Shown in pieces: positions 54,071 through 64,000 of a stretch of 64,000 nucleotides of DNA. The DNA comes from Typhlomys cinereus (lineage: Eukaryota; Chordata; Mammalia; Rodentia; Platacanthomyidae). The position numbers were made by a program, and so were the translations under genes. The DNA is taken from assembly GCA_023101885.1 (NCBI GenBank), contig JALPQD010000160.1:2446688-2510687 (forward strand). Reading direction: 5' to 3'. The notes under the pieces are model-generated. The model was not told where the DNA came from and searched no databases. It was given only the letters and a program-made list of their open reading frames with translations. Within the stretch, counting starts at the first letter, position 1; every line of letters starts with the position of its first letter.

Positions 54071-54415
54071 TGGCTAAGGAGATGGCTCTGTCAGGAAAGC
54101 ATTTGCTATGCAAGCATGGATCTGAGTTCAGATCTTCAGCACCCATGTAAAAGCTGGACATGGGCACAGAGTGCATCTGGAACCGTAATGACCGCAGGGA
54201 ATGGAGACAGGTGGATCTCTGGAGCTCGATGGCCAGTCTAGCCCAAGCCAGGACTCCAGTCAGCGAGAGACCTTGTCTCCAAAAATAAGGTGGAGAGCAG
54301 CTAAGGAAGCCATCCGCCATTGACCTCTGGCTCCACATGCTTTGGTGGTCCACGCATGCATGCCCACAGGTATGTACACACACCATGCAGGGACACACAC
54401 ACACAACAGCAAAAG
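54058..54415 (+). mobile_element. B3-type composite SINE
   Basis: B2-like head (ggctaaggagatggctctg), B1-like middle, CA-rich end. Confidence 0.6.
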
Positions 54416-54564
54416 ATACTTAATGTCATTAGTTAGAAAACTGTAGATTGAAATCACAAGGTAACATAGCTATACGATCAGAACTGTTGATATCGGAACT
54501 TACAACAATCAGTAAGTACACTCAAAAGTGACTCTGCAAGTCATCGAAAAAAGAAAAATCGACA

Positions 54565-54745
54565 CAAATGCTGCTAGACCTGCAGTGGCTGCTCACAGAC
54601 TTGGAGACCTGAGTTTAATTCCCCCATGCCCACATGGTGGAAGGAAAGGATTGATTTCTGAAGGTTGTTCTCTGACCTCCACCTATGTGCATATGAGATG
54701 CATTTCTCTCTCTCTCTCTCTCTCTCAAATAAATAAATTAGAAAG
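54565..54745 (+). mobile_element. B2/B3-type SINE
   Basis: gttgttctctgacctccacc and TC repeat tail. Confidence 0.65.
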
Positions 54746-54854
54746 ATTCCTTAAAAATGCTTCTAATAGCATTATTTGTAACAGCCCAAACTTGAGAACT
54801 GTATTGCTTTCCTAGGCATCTGGGATTGGGATTCTGTAACTCGTTTTGCTGTCA

Positions 54855-54985
54855 TTGTTGTTTAGGTTCTGGTGTTTGATTTGTCTTGAGATGGGCATAT
54901 CTGTGTAGCCCAGGAGAACCTCAAACTCTGGATCCCCTTTGCCTCAGCACCCCAAGTGCTGGGATTTCGGGTATGCACCACCCCC
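54855..54985 (-). mobile_element. B1 SINE
   Basis: Reverse copy: ccaagtgctgggatttcggg. Confidence 0.7.
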
Positions 54986-55334
54986 GACCCTTGAAAACCA
55001 CCTGCTTCAACGGCCAGCGCTTCGTCAGGCTCCACCCATAGAGGGCGCTACAGGAAGCCCACGCCTCAGGAGGAGGGGAGGCTGGGTGTGTCTGCAGCTT
55101 GCTTCAGTGCCAAAGTGTCATGGCGATGACCGCTTGTTATCCCAGCAGCTGTACTTGGTTCAAGCTGTCAGCTTTTCCTGGCTCTCAGAATCTGCCTGTG
55201 TCATATCCTTTCAGGATGTCAGCACTCCGTGTGATGACGCACACCTTTGATTCTAGTCCCTGAGACAAGAGGATCACGAATTCGAGGACCACCTATGCTA
55301 CCCAGCAGCTTCTTTCTCAGAGTGAATAAATAAA

Positions 55335-55560
55335 TAGGGCTGGGATTGTTAGCTCAGTTGGTAGAGCACTTACCCTGCACACATAGGTCCTGAGTTCGAA
55401 ACCCGGCACCATATACCAGGTGCTGCAGCACACACGTGTAATCCCAGCACTCAGGAGGTAGAGGAAGATCAGAAGTTCAAGGTCATCCTCAGCTACATAT
55501 AGCAAGTTTGAAGCCAACATGGGCTACTTGAGACTCTGTCTCAAATAAACACATAGCCTA
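55335..55560 (+). mobile_element. B4-type SINE (ID-B1 dimer)
   Basis: An ID tRNA-like head (ttagctcagttggtagagca) is joined to a B1-like half (taatcccagcactcaggagg) and an A-rich tail. Confidence 0.8.
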
Positions 55561-55654
55561 CATCCATAATAGGTTGTGGTTTTATGTCCCCAATTGGAAT
55601 ACAACAGTTGGTGTGAGATTTTATGGGCATCTGGCTTACCTTCTTTTTCAAAAT

Positions 55655-55848
55655 TACTTATTATTATTGTGTGTGTGTGTGCGCGTGTGCACGTGCACGT
55701 GTGTCCCCATTACCCAAATGTGGAGGTCAGAGGACAACTTTGTGAAGTCAGTTCTCTCCATCCACCTTTACTTGGCTTTGGGAACTGATTTAGGTTTGTC
55801 AGATTTACATGGCAAATACTTTTAGTCACTAAGCCATCTCCCCGGCCC
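55655..55848 (-). mobile_element. B2/B3-type SINE, reverse
   Basis: gtggaggtcagaggacaact ... agccatctccccggcccc. Confidence 0.75.
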
Positions 55849-56639
55849 CTGACCTGCCTTCTGACCCAGAGTACATTGAATATACTCCTGTTTTAAGTAG
55901 GGAGACGGAGGGCTGCAGTAGAGTCTGCAGATCCACACAGCCTGGTTGACTGTTCGCACTGTTCTGGGGCCCTGAGAGCAGAGCATCCTCGGCGTGTCAT
56001 GAAGACAACTGGGGTACCCCATCTTTACAAGCACTGCCTGGCTGGATTGTTTCTCCCTGTCTCCTGTGAAGATGTGTGAGGAAAATGACACCTTTCTGGA
56101 AGTCTCTAGGACCTGCCTAGCTTGGCGTGGCAGCTGAATTGAGGACAATTAACATGGAAGACACCTTGCTGTTGCTATGGATACCACTAAGGGTGTTTGA
56201 TAATATTATGTCAAAGGCTGAGTCTTTAACCAGGCTGTAAGCACATGTGTAAAATTATCCCAGCCAACTACCTGGACATCAATTCAAAAACCAAAAGTTC
56301 AACAATTTGCAAGGAAAATCATATACCATGGAAGATTTATCTTAGGAGTGGGGAGAGGGTGGACTACTTCATAACGGTTGATATGTAATTTTCCTTACCC
56401 GGTTAAGTACACATCTCCATACTCAACCATTTAAATCTGTGTCTAAATAAAGCAGAAAACAGACTGCTTATTTTTTAAAAAATCTATTTTTGTTTTCACT
56501 CAGAGCCTAACTATTTTCTTAAGATTTTCCTAAAATACAAATTCTAGATTGTGCCAATCTTTTGGTTCTGCTAGAGGCACCAAACAGGGTAAAAAATGGA
56601 TAAAAGTTTCCTCCAGCTGCCTTCAGATGGCATGTTTTC

Positions 56640-56897
56640 AAAAATATATTTATTTATGGTGTGTGTGTGTGTGTGTGTATGTATGTGTGGGGGGTGCGCG
56701 CGTATGTGCGTGTGCGTGTGTGTGTGGCACTGTGTGTCCCTGTGGAGGACCAAGGGTGTCTTCGGGAATCATCCTGAATTGCTTCTACCTCTTTGCTTCA
56801 GGCTCCGCCCGCCAGAGTCTGGCATTTTTTACATGGAATCTGAGCTCAGGAACTTCTTTCGAGGCAGAGTCTTAACCCCTGAGCCATCTCTCCAGTC
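56640..56897 (-). mobile_element. tRNA-headed SINE
   Basis: Reverse copy ending gagccatctctccagtc, with GT repeat at its tail. Confidence 0.8.
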
Positions 56898-56952
56898 TGA
56901 GATGACATGCTTTTATCACCTCAATCTTTTCATTTAAAAAAATGTAGGACCC

Positions 56953-57272
56953 GAGGCTGGAGAGGTGGCTCAGGGGTTAAGCCTCTGCCTTGCAGGCGGA
57001 AGGTCCTGAATTCGGATCCTAGACCCCACGTATAGACGCCGGGCGGAAGCGGGGGCGGCCTGCGTTTCTGGCCTGGTAGGGCGGAGCCTGTGAATCCCGG
57101 GGCAGAGTAAACAAGGAGGAGGTGGAGGCGTCCATGGTGGTTCCGAATTCGTCCGTGGTTCTACACACACATACATACATACATACATACATACATACAT
57201 ACATACATACATACATACACACACACACGCCCACACATGCATACACGCACAATTGAATAAATAATAAAAAAA
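56953..57272 (+). mobile_element. tRNA-headed SINE, GC-rich young subfamily, copy 3
   Basis: Near-identical body; the tail contains an expanded ATAC repeat (about 57165-57220). The direct repeat aatgtaggaccc at 56941-56952 and 57273-57284 is perfect. Confidence 0.9.
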
Positions 57273-57512
57273 AATGTAGGACCCATTCAGCTCCATTAAG
57301 ACCCTCAGAAATCCCATTCTTGCTGGAGCTTGCTGGCGTCTGTCTGGGGAAGCGGGATCTCAGCTCACCACGTGCTTCCTGCTCAGAGGTTCACGCAGGC
57401 CCACGTGCTGTGTCAGGGTGCGCACAGTCACCTCCAGATTCCGACTGGATAGAGACTGGAGTTCTCACTGTGTGGCCAACATGCCATGTCCCTCTCAGGG
57501 AAAAAAAATAAT

Positions 57513-57785
57513 TAGGGCTGGCGAGATGGCTCAGGGGTTAAAATTCTGCCTCACAAGCAGGACTGAGTTCGGATCCTAGATCCCATGTAAAAATGTCAGG
57601 CAGAAATGGCCACAGCCTCTACTTCTGGCTCTGGAAGCCGAAGCCTGGGAAATCCACAAACAAAGCAAAATGGAGATAGAAGCAATGAAAGATGATTCCC
57701 GAAGTTACCCTTGGTCAACAGAGATACTCAGTTCTCTCTCTCTCTCTTTCTCTCTCTCTCATGCAAAAATAAATAAAATTTAAAA
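57513..57785 (+). mobile_element. tRNA-headed SINE
   Basis: Forward copy with head ggctggcgagatggctcagg and a TC repeat. Confidence 0.8.
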
Positions 57786-57789
57786 AAAA

Positions 57790-58075
57790 GAAAGCAGAAA
57801 GATCTGAGTTCTGGTCTCAGATCCCATGTAAAAATACCAAGCTAAAATGGCATGGTCCTGTTACTTCTGGAAGACTGGGAAATCCCACAGCAAAGCAAAA
57901 AGGAGGTAGAAGTAAGTGATCCAGGATGATTCCTGAAGTCGCCCTTGAGACTCCACACAGGCATACACAGTGCCTCTGACACACGTGTATGTGCGTGTTC
58001 GAGTGCACACACACATACATACACACACATACACACACACTATCACAGAGAACTCCAAAATATCTTTTAAAAATT
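57790..58075 (+). mobile_element. tRNA-headed SINE, 5' truncated
   Basis: Body copy in tandem after the previous one. Confidence 0.7.
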
Positions 58076-58334
58076 AGTAATATCTGGTGAAAAGAAGGGG
58101 AAGGGGGTGCAAAGGGGACTGGGGAGGGGTAGAGGGAGGGAGAGGACGGGGTACCTATTGAGCTTGTATGACTGGGGGAAAATTAGTATCATCTGCTTCT
58201 TTTCTAGCTTTTCTTCAGGGATCTACATGGTTTCCTTGAAGCTCTGTGGCCTAGTTTTTCAGCTCTCCAACTTCTCTTCTTCCTCTTCCTTCTTCTATTC
58301 CTCTTTCTTTTTGTCCAGGGTCTTGCGTATTCTC

Positions 58335-58600
58335 ATTGTTAGATACAGGTATCCACTTGATGGTCGAGGGTTTGAGCACATTTGTAAAGAAATAATAGTT
58401 GAGTTAAGCTCAGAGGGAACCTACAAGAGATTGTCTAGTTGATGGAGAAAGCCCAGCCCACGGTGGGTGGGACTAGTCACTGGGTAGATGAATAAGACAG
58501 AGGAAACTGGTTAAGAAAATTGGCGTCCTTCTGTATACCTGGCCAGACATGCTGGTCTCACAAGTGAGAATTGTTCTTCTCTCAATGGTCATGTGAATAT
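58335..58600 (+). mobile_element. Interspersed repeat, same family, inverted
   Basis: Contains gttagatacaggtatccactt and agattgtctagttgatgg in the order expected for the opposite strand. Confidence 0.65.
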
Positions 58601-59039
58601 TACATAGCCAGTTCCTTTGGCTCCTAGTACTGGGGTCTCCCACCAAACTGGACAGGGAAACTGTAACTGGACTGTCCTAAGATAAAGTAAATCCCCTTGT
58701 TCTCTCAAGCTGCTAGGTTGTGAGTCTATCCACAGCCATGCAGAGTAACTGCAACATGTATCCAAGACTGACCTCAAATTTGCTATGGAGCCAAGGATGA
58801 TGTTGAACCTCTGATGTTTCTGCCTCCAACTCCTGGCTGCTGGGATTACAGCTGTGTGCCGAATGCTCCAGCAACGAGCTAATTCTACAACTCTTAAATC
58901 TGGGAAAAGAATTAGTCTTCCCTGCATGCTAGAGTGTGCCTGAAAACCTGTTCTCCCACGCAGGGGCAGGCACAGTCTTCATACGATGGCGGGTACCACT
59001 TCTAGCTTGCCAATGGACATCATTAAACACTCGATAAAA

Positions 59040-59264
59040 ATGCAGAGATGGATGTCAGACAGAAATGGTGGCTGGCGGCTTACACGGCTGGTTCTGGAAG
59101 GCAGAGTCTGGGAAATCCCAGAGCGAAGTGGAAAGGAGGTAGAGCAATCCAGGATGATTCCTGAAGTCACCCTTGGGCCTCCACAGGCATACACACAGTG
59201 CCCTCTGATACACTCACGTGCACACACACACACACACACACACACTAAATTATCTTTTAAAAAA
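59040..59264 (+). mobile_element. tRNA-headed SINE, 5' truncated
   Basis: Body block and CA repeat; the head is lost. Confidence 0.7.
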
Positions 59265-59269
59265 TGCAG

Positions 59270-59565
59270 GGGCTGGAGAGATGGCTCAGGAGTTAAGACT
59301 CTGCCTTGCCGGAAAGTCCTGAGTTCGGATCCTAGACCCCACGTATAGATGCCGGTGGAAGCGGGGGCGGCCTGCGTTTCTGGTCCTGGTAGGGCGGAGC
59401 CTGTGGATCCCGGGGCAGAGTAAACAAGGAGGAGGTGGAGGTGTCCATAGTGGTTCCCGCATTTGTCGATGGTTCTACACACACACACACACACACACAC
59501 ATACACACACGCGCACACACGCATACACGCAAAATTGAATAAATAATAAATAAATAATTTTTTAA
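59270..59565 (+). mobile_element. tRNA-headed SINE, GC-rich young subfamily, copy 4
   Basis: Same GC-rich body with CA repeat and AATAAATAAATAA tail, inserted among older copies of the same family. Confidence 0.85.
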
Positions 59566-59569
59566 AAAA

Positions 59570-59744
59570 AGACTCTGCCTTGCAAGCAGAAGGTTCTGAG
59601 TTCAGATTCAGATCCCACATAAAAATGCCAAGTGGAAATGGCAACAGCCCATATTTACCTCTGGTGGGCAGAATCTGGGAAATTCCAGAAGCAATCCAAG
59701 ATGATTGCCAAAGTCACTCTTGACCCTCCACAGAGACACAGTGT

Positions 59745-59792
<48 letters not shown>

Positions 59793-59825
59793 AATAAAAT
59801 AAAATCAATCAATTAATTAATTAAA
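59570..59825 (+). mobile_element. tRNA-headed SINE, 5' truncated
   Basis: Starts within the head at gactctgccttgcaagc; CA repeat 59745-59788. Confidence 0.7.
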
Positions 59826-60224
59826 AAGAATACAAAGATGGGGAAATGTTGGCTGGAGTATGCACTTAGTCCCGGCCCTTCTGAGCACTCTCATGGAAGC
59901 CACTGAACAGCCAGAGTTAATGTTTCAGCCCAAGTTAGTGTTTCAGCCCGAGTGTTCCAGAAGTCCCTTGTCTTGGGAGCCCTGGGCATGAACTCCGGGG
60001 TGCGGTGGAAACAAGCCCTCCTTTCCTGGAGGTCTGAGACAGTGACTGCAGTGTGGGAACGACTACATTCGGCCAGTCCCAGCGGCGCAACTGGAGCTGC
60101 CCGTCAGATATGTCTCAGAAGGGCCACCTCACAGCCACAGAACCACATGGAGAGGAATTGCTCCTGTGGACTCATCAGTCCTGCTCACAGCGGCCTCCTC
60201 CTCAGCCTTTCCCCAGCAAACTTG

Positions 60225-60292
60225 GGGGGGGGGGACGGAGGGAGGGACGGAGGGAGGGAGGGAGGAAGGAAGGAAGGAAGGAAGGAAGGAAG
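60225..60292 (+). repeat. GGGA/GGAA repeat
   Basis: G run followed by GGAG and GGAA tetranucleotides. Confidence 0.85.
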
Positions 60293-60994
60293 ACAAGAGG
60301 CACCGGTCCATGAGCCAACTAGGAACCACAGAAAGCTTCCTCTCACCATAACAGCAATGGTTGTAAGGTCAGTTCTCACATGAGAAATAGAGAATCGCTG
60401 GTCTGTAGCAAGAAAAATGGAAATATAAGTGACAGCAGCAGATACTTAGAATATAACTTCATAATATTAATGGGAAAATTAAATAAAAATACATCTCAGT
60501 TACTCAGGTTCTTGGACGTTTCTCTGTTACATAAATCAATATCCTTCACACTGAGTAGTCTGAATGTAATACAAGATCACATTGCTGCCTTCCAACATAA
60601 ACCCCATTTAAAAAATTTAATTTCATGCATATGCATGCATGTGTATTTTTGCGTGTGTGACACATGTGTATCACATGTGTGCACACAGGTGCATCCCAAG
60701 AAGAATGTCAGATGTCCTCCCCTACCAATCCCTGCCCTTATCTCCTTGAGATAGAGTCGCTGCGTGAACCTGGATCTGGCTGGATCTGGCTGGTTTGGCT
60801 GAATGTCTGACAAGACAAGCTGTTCTGTTTTCCCCCACAGTTAGGGTTACCAGCATGCACGGTCATTCCCATCTTTTATGTACGTGATCCAGGGTGATTC
60901 CCAAAGTCACCCTTGGTCTTCCACAAGGACATATAGTGCCCTTTGATGCATACATGCACAATAAGTAAAGTTAAAAGAAAACAAAAAAAACAAC

Positions 60995-61310
60995 GAGACA
61001 TGGGGATATGGCTCCATGGGTAAGAGCTCTTGCTGCACAATCATGACGATCCAAGTTCAAATCCCAGGCACCGATATAAAAAGCTGTGCATGTATACACC
61101 TGCTATCCCACTGCTGTGGAGAGCAGAGACAGTTCACAAACCAGGCACTTGGAAGCAAGATCCCGAGCTGAGGGACAGTCGGAGCTACATAGTAAGACCT
61201 TGCCTCAGAAAAGGAGGACAGAAAGGAGAAGCATACAGTTACCCCAGAACCCAAAAACTCCACTGAGACACAGAACCTTGAGAACTGCAAACACAGATTC
61301 ACACACACAA
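60995..61310 (+). mobile_element. B2/B3-type composite SINE
   Basis: Head-like gatatggctccatgggtaag and body ending ccttgcctcagaaaagg. Confidence 0.55.
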
Positions 61311-61825
61311 AAATCTTATACATGAATGTTCTGAGCAGTGTTATTTAGAAAGCATAAAAGTAAAAATCTTGCAGAAGTTTATCAACTAATTAATGGGTAA
61401 ACAAAATATGCTTTCATGTAAAAGTATAGTATGAAGCCACAAAAACACACTACCCCTTAGCTACAGCTCCAACCCAGGAATAATACTTTGATGCATGTTA
61501 CAATATGGATAAACCCTGAAAACTGTATGACAATTGCAAAGCACACAGGGCCACACATTATGTGATTCTACTCACAGAAAATGTTCAGAATAAACAAAGT
61601 CCAGTGAGACAGAAAGCCAGGCAATGATTGTCAGGGAAAAAGGCAGGCAGAACTCAGGGGCCCAGGACTGCTCCTGGAAGGGAATGTGGAATGTTCTGGA
61701 GTTAGGCAGTGCTGGCGCTTCTAGGACATCTCGAATATATTAAAACCCACCAAATTGCACACTTTAAAAACAGGTGACCACACATGCTCTAAAATAACTG
61801 CATTTAAATTTGAAAAAAAAAATAA

Positions 61826-61920
61826 GCCGGGTGTGGCAATGCAGAACTGTAATTCCAGCACTTGGGAGGTTGGAAAAGTCAGGGTCATCCTCTGCTACAC
61901 TGAAGTCTGAGGTCAGTCAG
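61826..61920 (+). mobile_element. B1 SINE with a giant purine tail
   Basis: gccgggtgtggcaatgcag, followed by the polypurine tract 61918-62216. Confidence 0.75.
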
Positions 61921-62216
61921 ACAAAGAAAGAAAAAGAGAGAAGAGGGAGGGAAGGAAGACAGAGGGAGGAAAAGAAAGGAGAGACAGAAAGAGAGAGTGA
62001 GAAAGAGAGAGAAGGGAGGGAGGGAAGGAGGGAGGAAGAAAAAGGGAGAAAAAGAAAGAGAGAGAAAGAAAGAAAAAGAGTGAAAGAAAGAAAGAAGGAA
62101 AGAAAGAAAGAAAAAAGAAAGAAAGAGAGAGAAAGACAAAAAGTGAGAGAAAGAAAGAAAGAGAAAGGGAGAGAAGGAGGGAGGGAGGGAGGGAGGGAGG
62201 AGGGAGGAACAGGAGA
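61918..62216 (+). repeat. 300-base polypurine tract
   Basis: Almost uninterrupted A and G in GAAA, GGGA and GAGA units, in the tail of a B1 element. Confidence 0.9.
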
Positions 62217-62884
62217 GATTTCCTGTGCCACAAGCTCTCTGGAGTTTCTGTCCAGGTTCTCATGTTTGGGAGTCGGAGGCTGAAACCAGAACACAAGCAG
62301 AGGATGAAGGCAGAGTTTATGAGGGGAGAGAAAGAAAGGAACTCATGGACTTTGAATCTGCAAGGGGCCTGGGGACTGAAGTGGCAGAGCAGCTAAGAGG
62401 AGTTGAGCAGAGAAAGAAAAGAACTCACAGACTCCAGTTGGAGTCCCGTGAGGGGCCAAGAAGCTGGAAGGAATTCATGGACTCCAAACATGGAGCCAAA
62501 GATGGCAGCCACAGCCCGGGGTATTTATAGGGTTGGGGGGAGGGGGGCGAGTGGCTTCTCCTCATTGGTTACCTCCAGTTTCTGCAAACCCATTTGGGGC
62601 TTTTGGTCCCCAACATCTAATTGGTCTGTTAATACTGGGGCCCAGCTCAGTCCATCTTGTGGCCAACCTCGTGGTAGAGCTTATCTGCTCTCTGTTGCAA
62701 GAGAGAGCTCCTCTCCAAATCCTTTTATAAACAGAGGGTTGGCAGAAATAGGTGACTTTATCTCTGTGAAGGATTAGAGTGTGTCCCTCCAGATGAAGAG
62801 AGTGTATTTCTTCAGGGTAATCCCAGCAGTGGGGGGATGACCTTCAAAGGCTTTCAAAGACCTCCCAGCAAGGCTGCCCTAAAA

Positions 62885-63130
62885 ATGCCTAACAAGGACC
62901 TGAGTTCGGATCTCAGTATCCATGGAACAAATCAGGTATGGTCTCATGACCTGCAGTATGGGAACAGATACAAGAGAATCACTGGGACTTGCTGGCTGTC
63001 AGTCTAGCCAAAAAAGCAAGAGCTCCAGGTTCAGGGGCAGACCTGTGTCAAAGAACAAGGCAGAGAATGCTAGATGCTAAAACAAAGCACCCCGTACCCT
63101 CCTCTGGCTTCTGTGAGTGCGCATGCGCGT

Positions 63131-63140
<10 letters not shown>
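62885..63140 (+). mobile_element. B3-type composite SINE
   Basis: tgagttcggatctcagtatc, B1-like middle and a CA repeat at 63133-63171. Confidence 0.55.
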
Positions 63141-63169
<29 letters not shown>

Positions 63170-63172
<3 letters not shown>

Positions 63173-63305
63173 CATGTGTGGTAGCGTATGCCTGCAATCC
63201 CAACACTATGAGATAGAGGCAGGGGACTAGAACATTCTAGGCCAGCCAGGACTACATTTTGAGTATAAGGTTACCCTAGGCTATGTTGTGAATCTCTGTC
63301 AAATC
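63170..63305 (+). mobile_element. B1 SINE
   Basis: Forward copy: tgtggtagcgtatgcctgca. Confidence 0.7.
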
Positions 63306-63365
63306 AAATCTAATAAATCAAAATAAACAATAAGAATGTAAAAAACAAAACAAACAGTGTCCTGG

Positions 63366-63440
63366 AGTGTAGTCCTGTGGTCGAGCACGTGCCTAGTGTG
63401 CAGGAAAAGCTAGTTCAATCTGCAGCACCAAAAATAAATA
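63366..63440 (+). mobile_element. ID SINE
   Basis: tgtggtcgagcacgtgcctag and an A-rich tail. Confidence 0.6.
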
Positions 63441-64000
63441 ATTTGAACAGAGATGACAGAGCTAAGTACTGCCACAAGGTGTAGGAAACAGAAGTTTTCT
63501 ACACCACTGACAAGAGCCTAAAGACCCCAGAGTTCCATTCCTAGTGTTCATCTAAGTAACGTGAAAATCCATGCTTGAGGGAAAAAATGTCATAGGAGAT
63601 GTTTTCAGCAACTGTGCTTGGAGTAGCCAGAACTGGGAACAGCCCAACATATTGCGGCACACTCAGGCGGCAGTTGGTTTCAGATGTCCATATGACAATT
63701 GAGAACTGAATCTTTAGGCACTCTTAGGAGGAATTATCTAATTAAGGTGAGAACGGAACCTTTAGCGCTTTTACGGGGAATTGTCTAATTAGGGCAAGGC
63801 TGGGGGAGTTGTCTAATTGCACCGTTGATGTGAACAGATCCAGCCCATTCCCCCAGCAGGTGGGTAAAACAGAGAGAGAGCTAGTTGGAATTTGGCAGAC
63901 TGGCAAGCTATGACGTGTGCATCTCTCTCAGCTCTTGACTGTGAATATGGTATGCCTAGCTCCCTCTCTCTTCCTCCACCACAGACTGTAACCCGACAAG

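Larger units (their letters stand above)
47830..64000. other. Gene-free, repeat-rich region downstream of TCF23
   Basis: In human the next gene, SLC5A6, lies some 40 kb further; no exon of it was found. 47.9-49.6 kb is largely unique and may contain the TCF23 3' UTR; the rest is dominated by SINEs and simple repeats. Confidence 0.6.

Noticed and set aside
55335..55410. tRNA-like sequence with A and B box
   Set aside because: It is the ID head of a B4-type SINE, joined to a B1 half.
57165..57225. Regular repeat array that could suggest CRISPR
   Set aside because: It is an ATAC microsatellite within a SINE tail in a vertebrate genome.
60129..60383. Small frames over a GGAA repeat
   Set aside because: Simple-repeat translation only.
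61885..62296. Ser/Phe/Leu-rich and Lys/Glu/Arg-rich frames
   Set aside because: They are translations of the polypurine tract on both strands.

Overview
The window is a piece of a rodent nuclear genome. It matches the gene block KHK - CGREF1 - ABHD1 - PREB - PRR30 - TCF23 known from human chromosome 2p23, in the same order and orientation (+, -, +, -, -, +). All six genes were recognised from exon translations and checked for splice sites and reading phase. B1, ID, B4-type (ID-B1) and several B2-type tRNA-headed SINEs point to a rodent. The commonest SINE has a B2-like head but a body unlike mouse B2, so a non-murid myodont lineage (for example dipodoid or spalacid) is possible; the species is an inference only.

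Layout: 1-8.3 kb holds KHK from intron 1 to its poly(A) signal, with both alternative exons 3a and 3c. CGREF1 runs backwards at 9.9-12.2 kb, and a CpG island at 20.85-21.45 kb is its probable first exon and promoter. 21.5-26.7 kb is repeat-rich. ABHD1 runs forward at 27.2-32.4 kb and meets PREB (36.0-33.05 kb, minus strand) tail to tail, with poly(A) signals about 30 bases apart. PRR30 is a single-coding-exon gene on the minus strand at 37.3-38.6 kb. TCF23 has three coding exons at 43.6-47.8 kb. From 47.9 to 64 kb I see no gene, only SINEs, L1-like fragments, microsatellites and one LTR.

The genes are functionally unrelated: KHK in fructose metabolism, CGREF1 a secreted EF-hand protein, ABHD1 a membrane alpha/beta hydrolase, PREB the ER Sar1 exchange factor (Sec12), PRR30 a proline-rich protein of unknown role, TCF23 a bHLH regulator. 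They share a neighbourhood, and ABHD1/PREB share a 3' end.

Most unusual points: (1) at 53.0-53.7 kb an endogenous-retrovirus LTR is followed by its primer-binding site, which continues into a complete copy of the tRNA-Lys primer. A substitution lies exactly opposite tRNA position 58, the element ends in CA, and near-perfect 6-base repeats flank it. This looks like an integrated aberrant reverse transcript. (2) ABHD1's last exon has a one-base deletion that a second splice acceptor 14 bases downstream would bring back into frame. (3) PREB exon 3 carries one extra base in an A run and stops early, in a gene expected to be essential; this may be an assembly error. (4) KHK intron 4 has a GC-AG splice pair.
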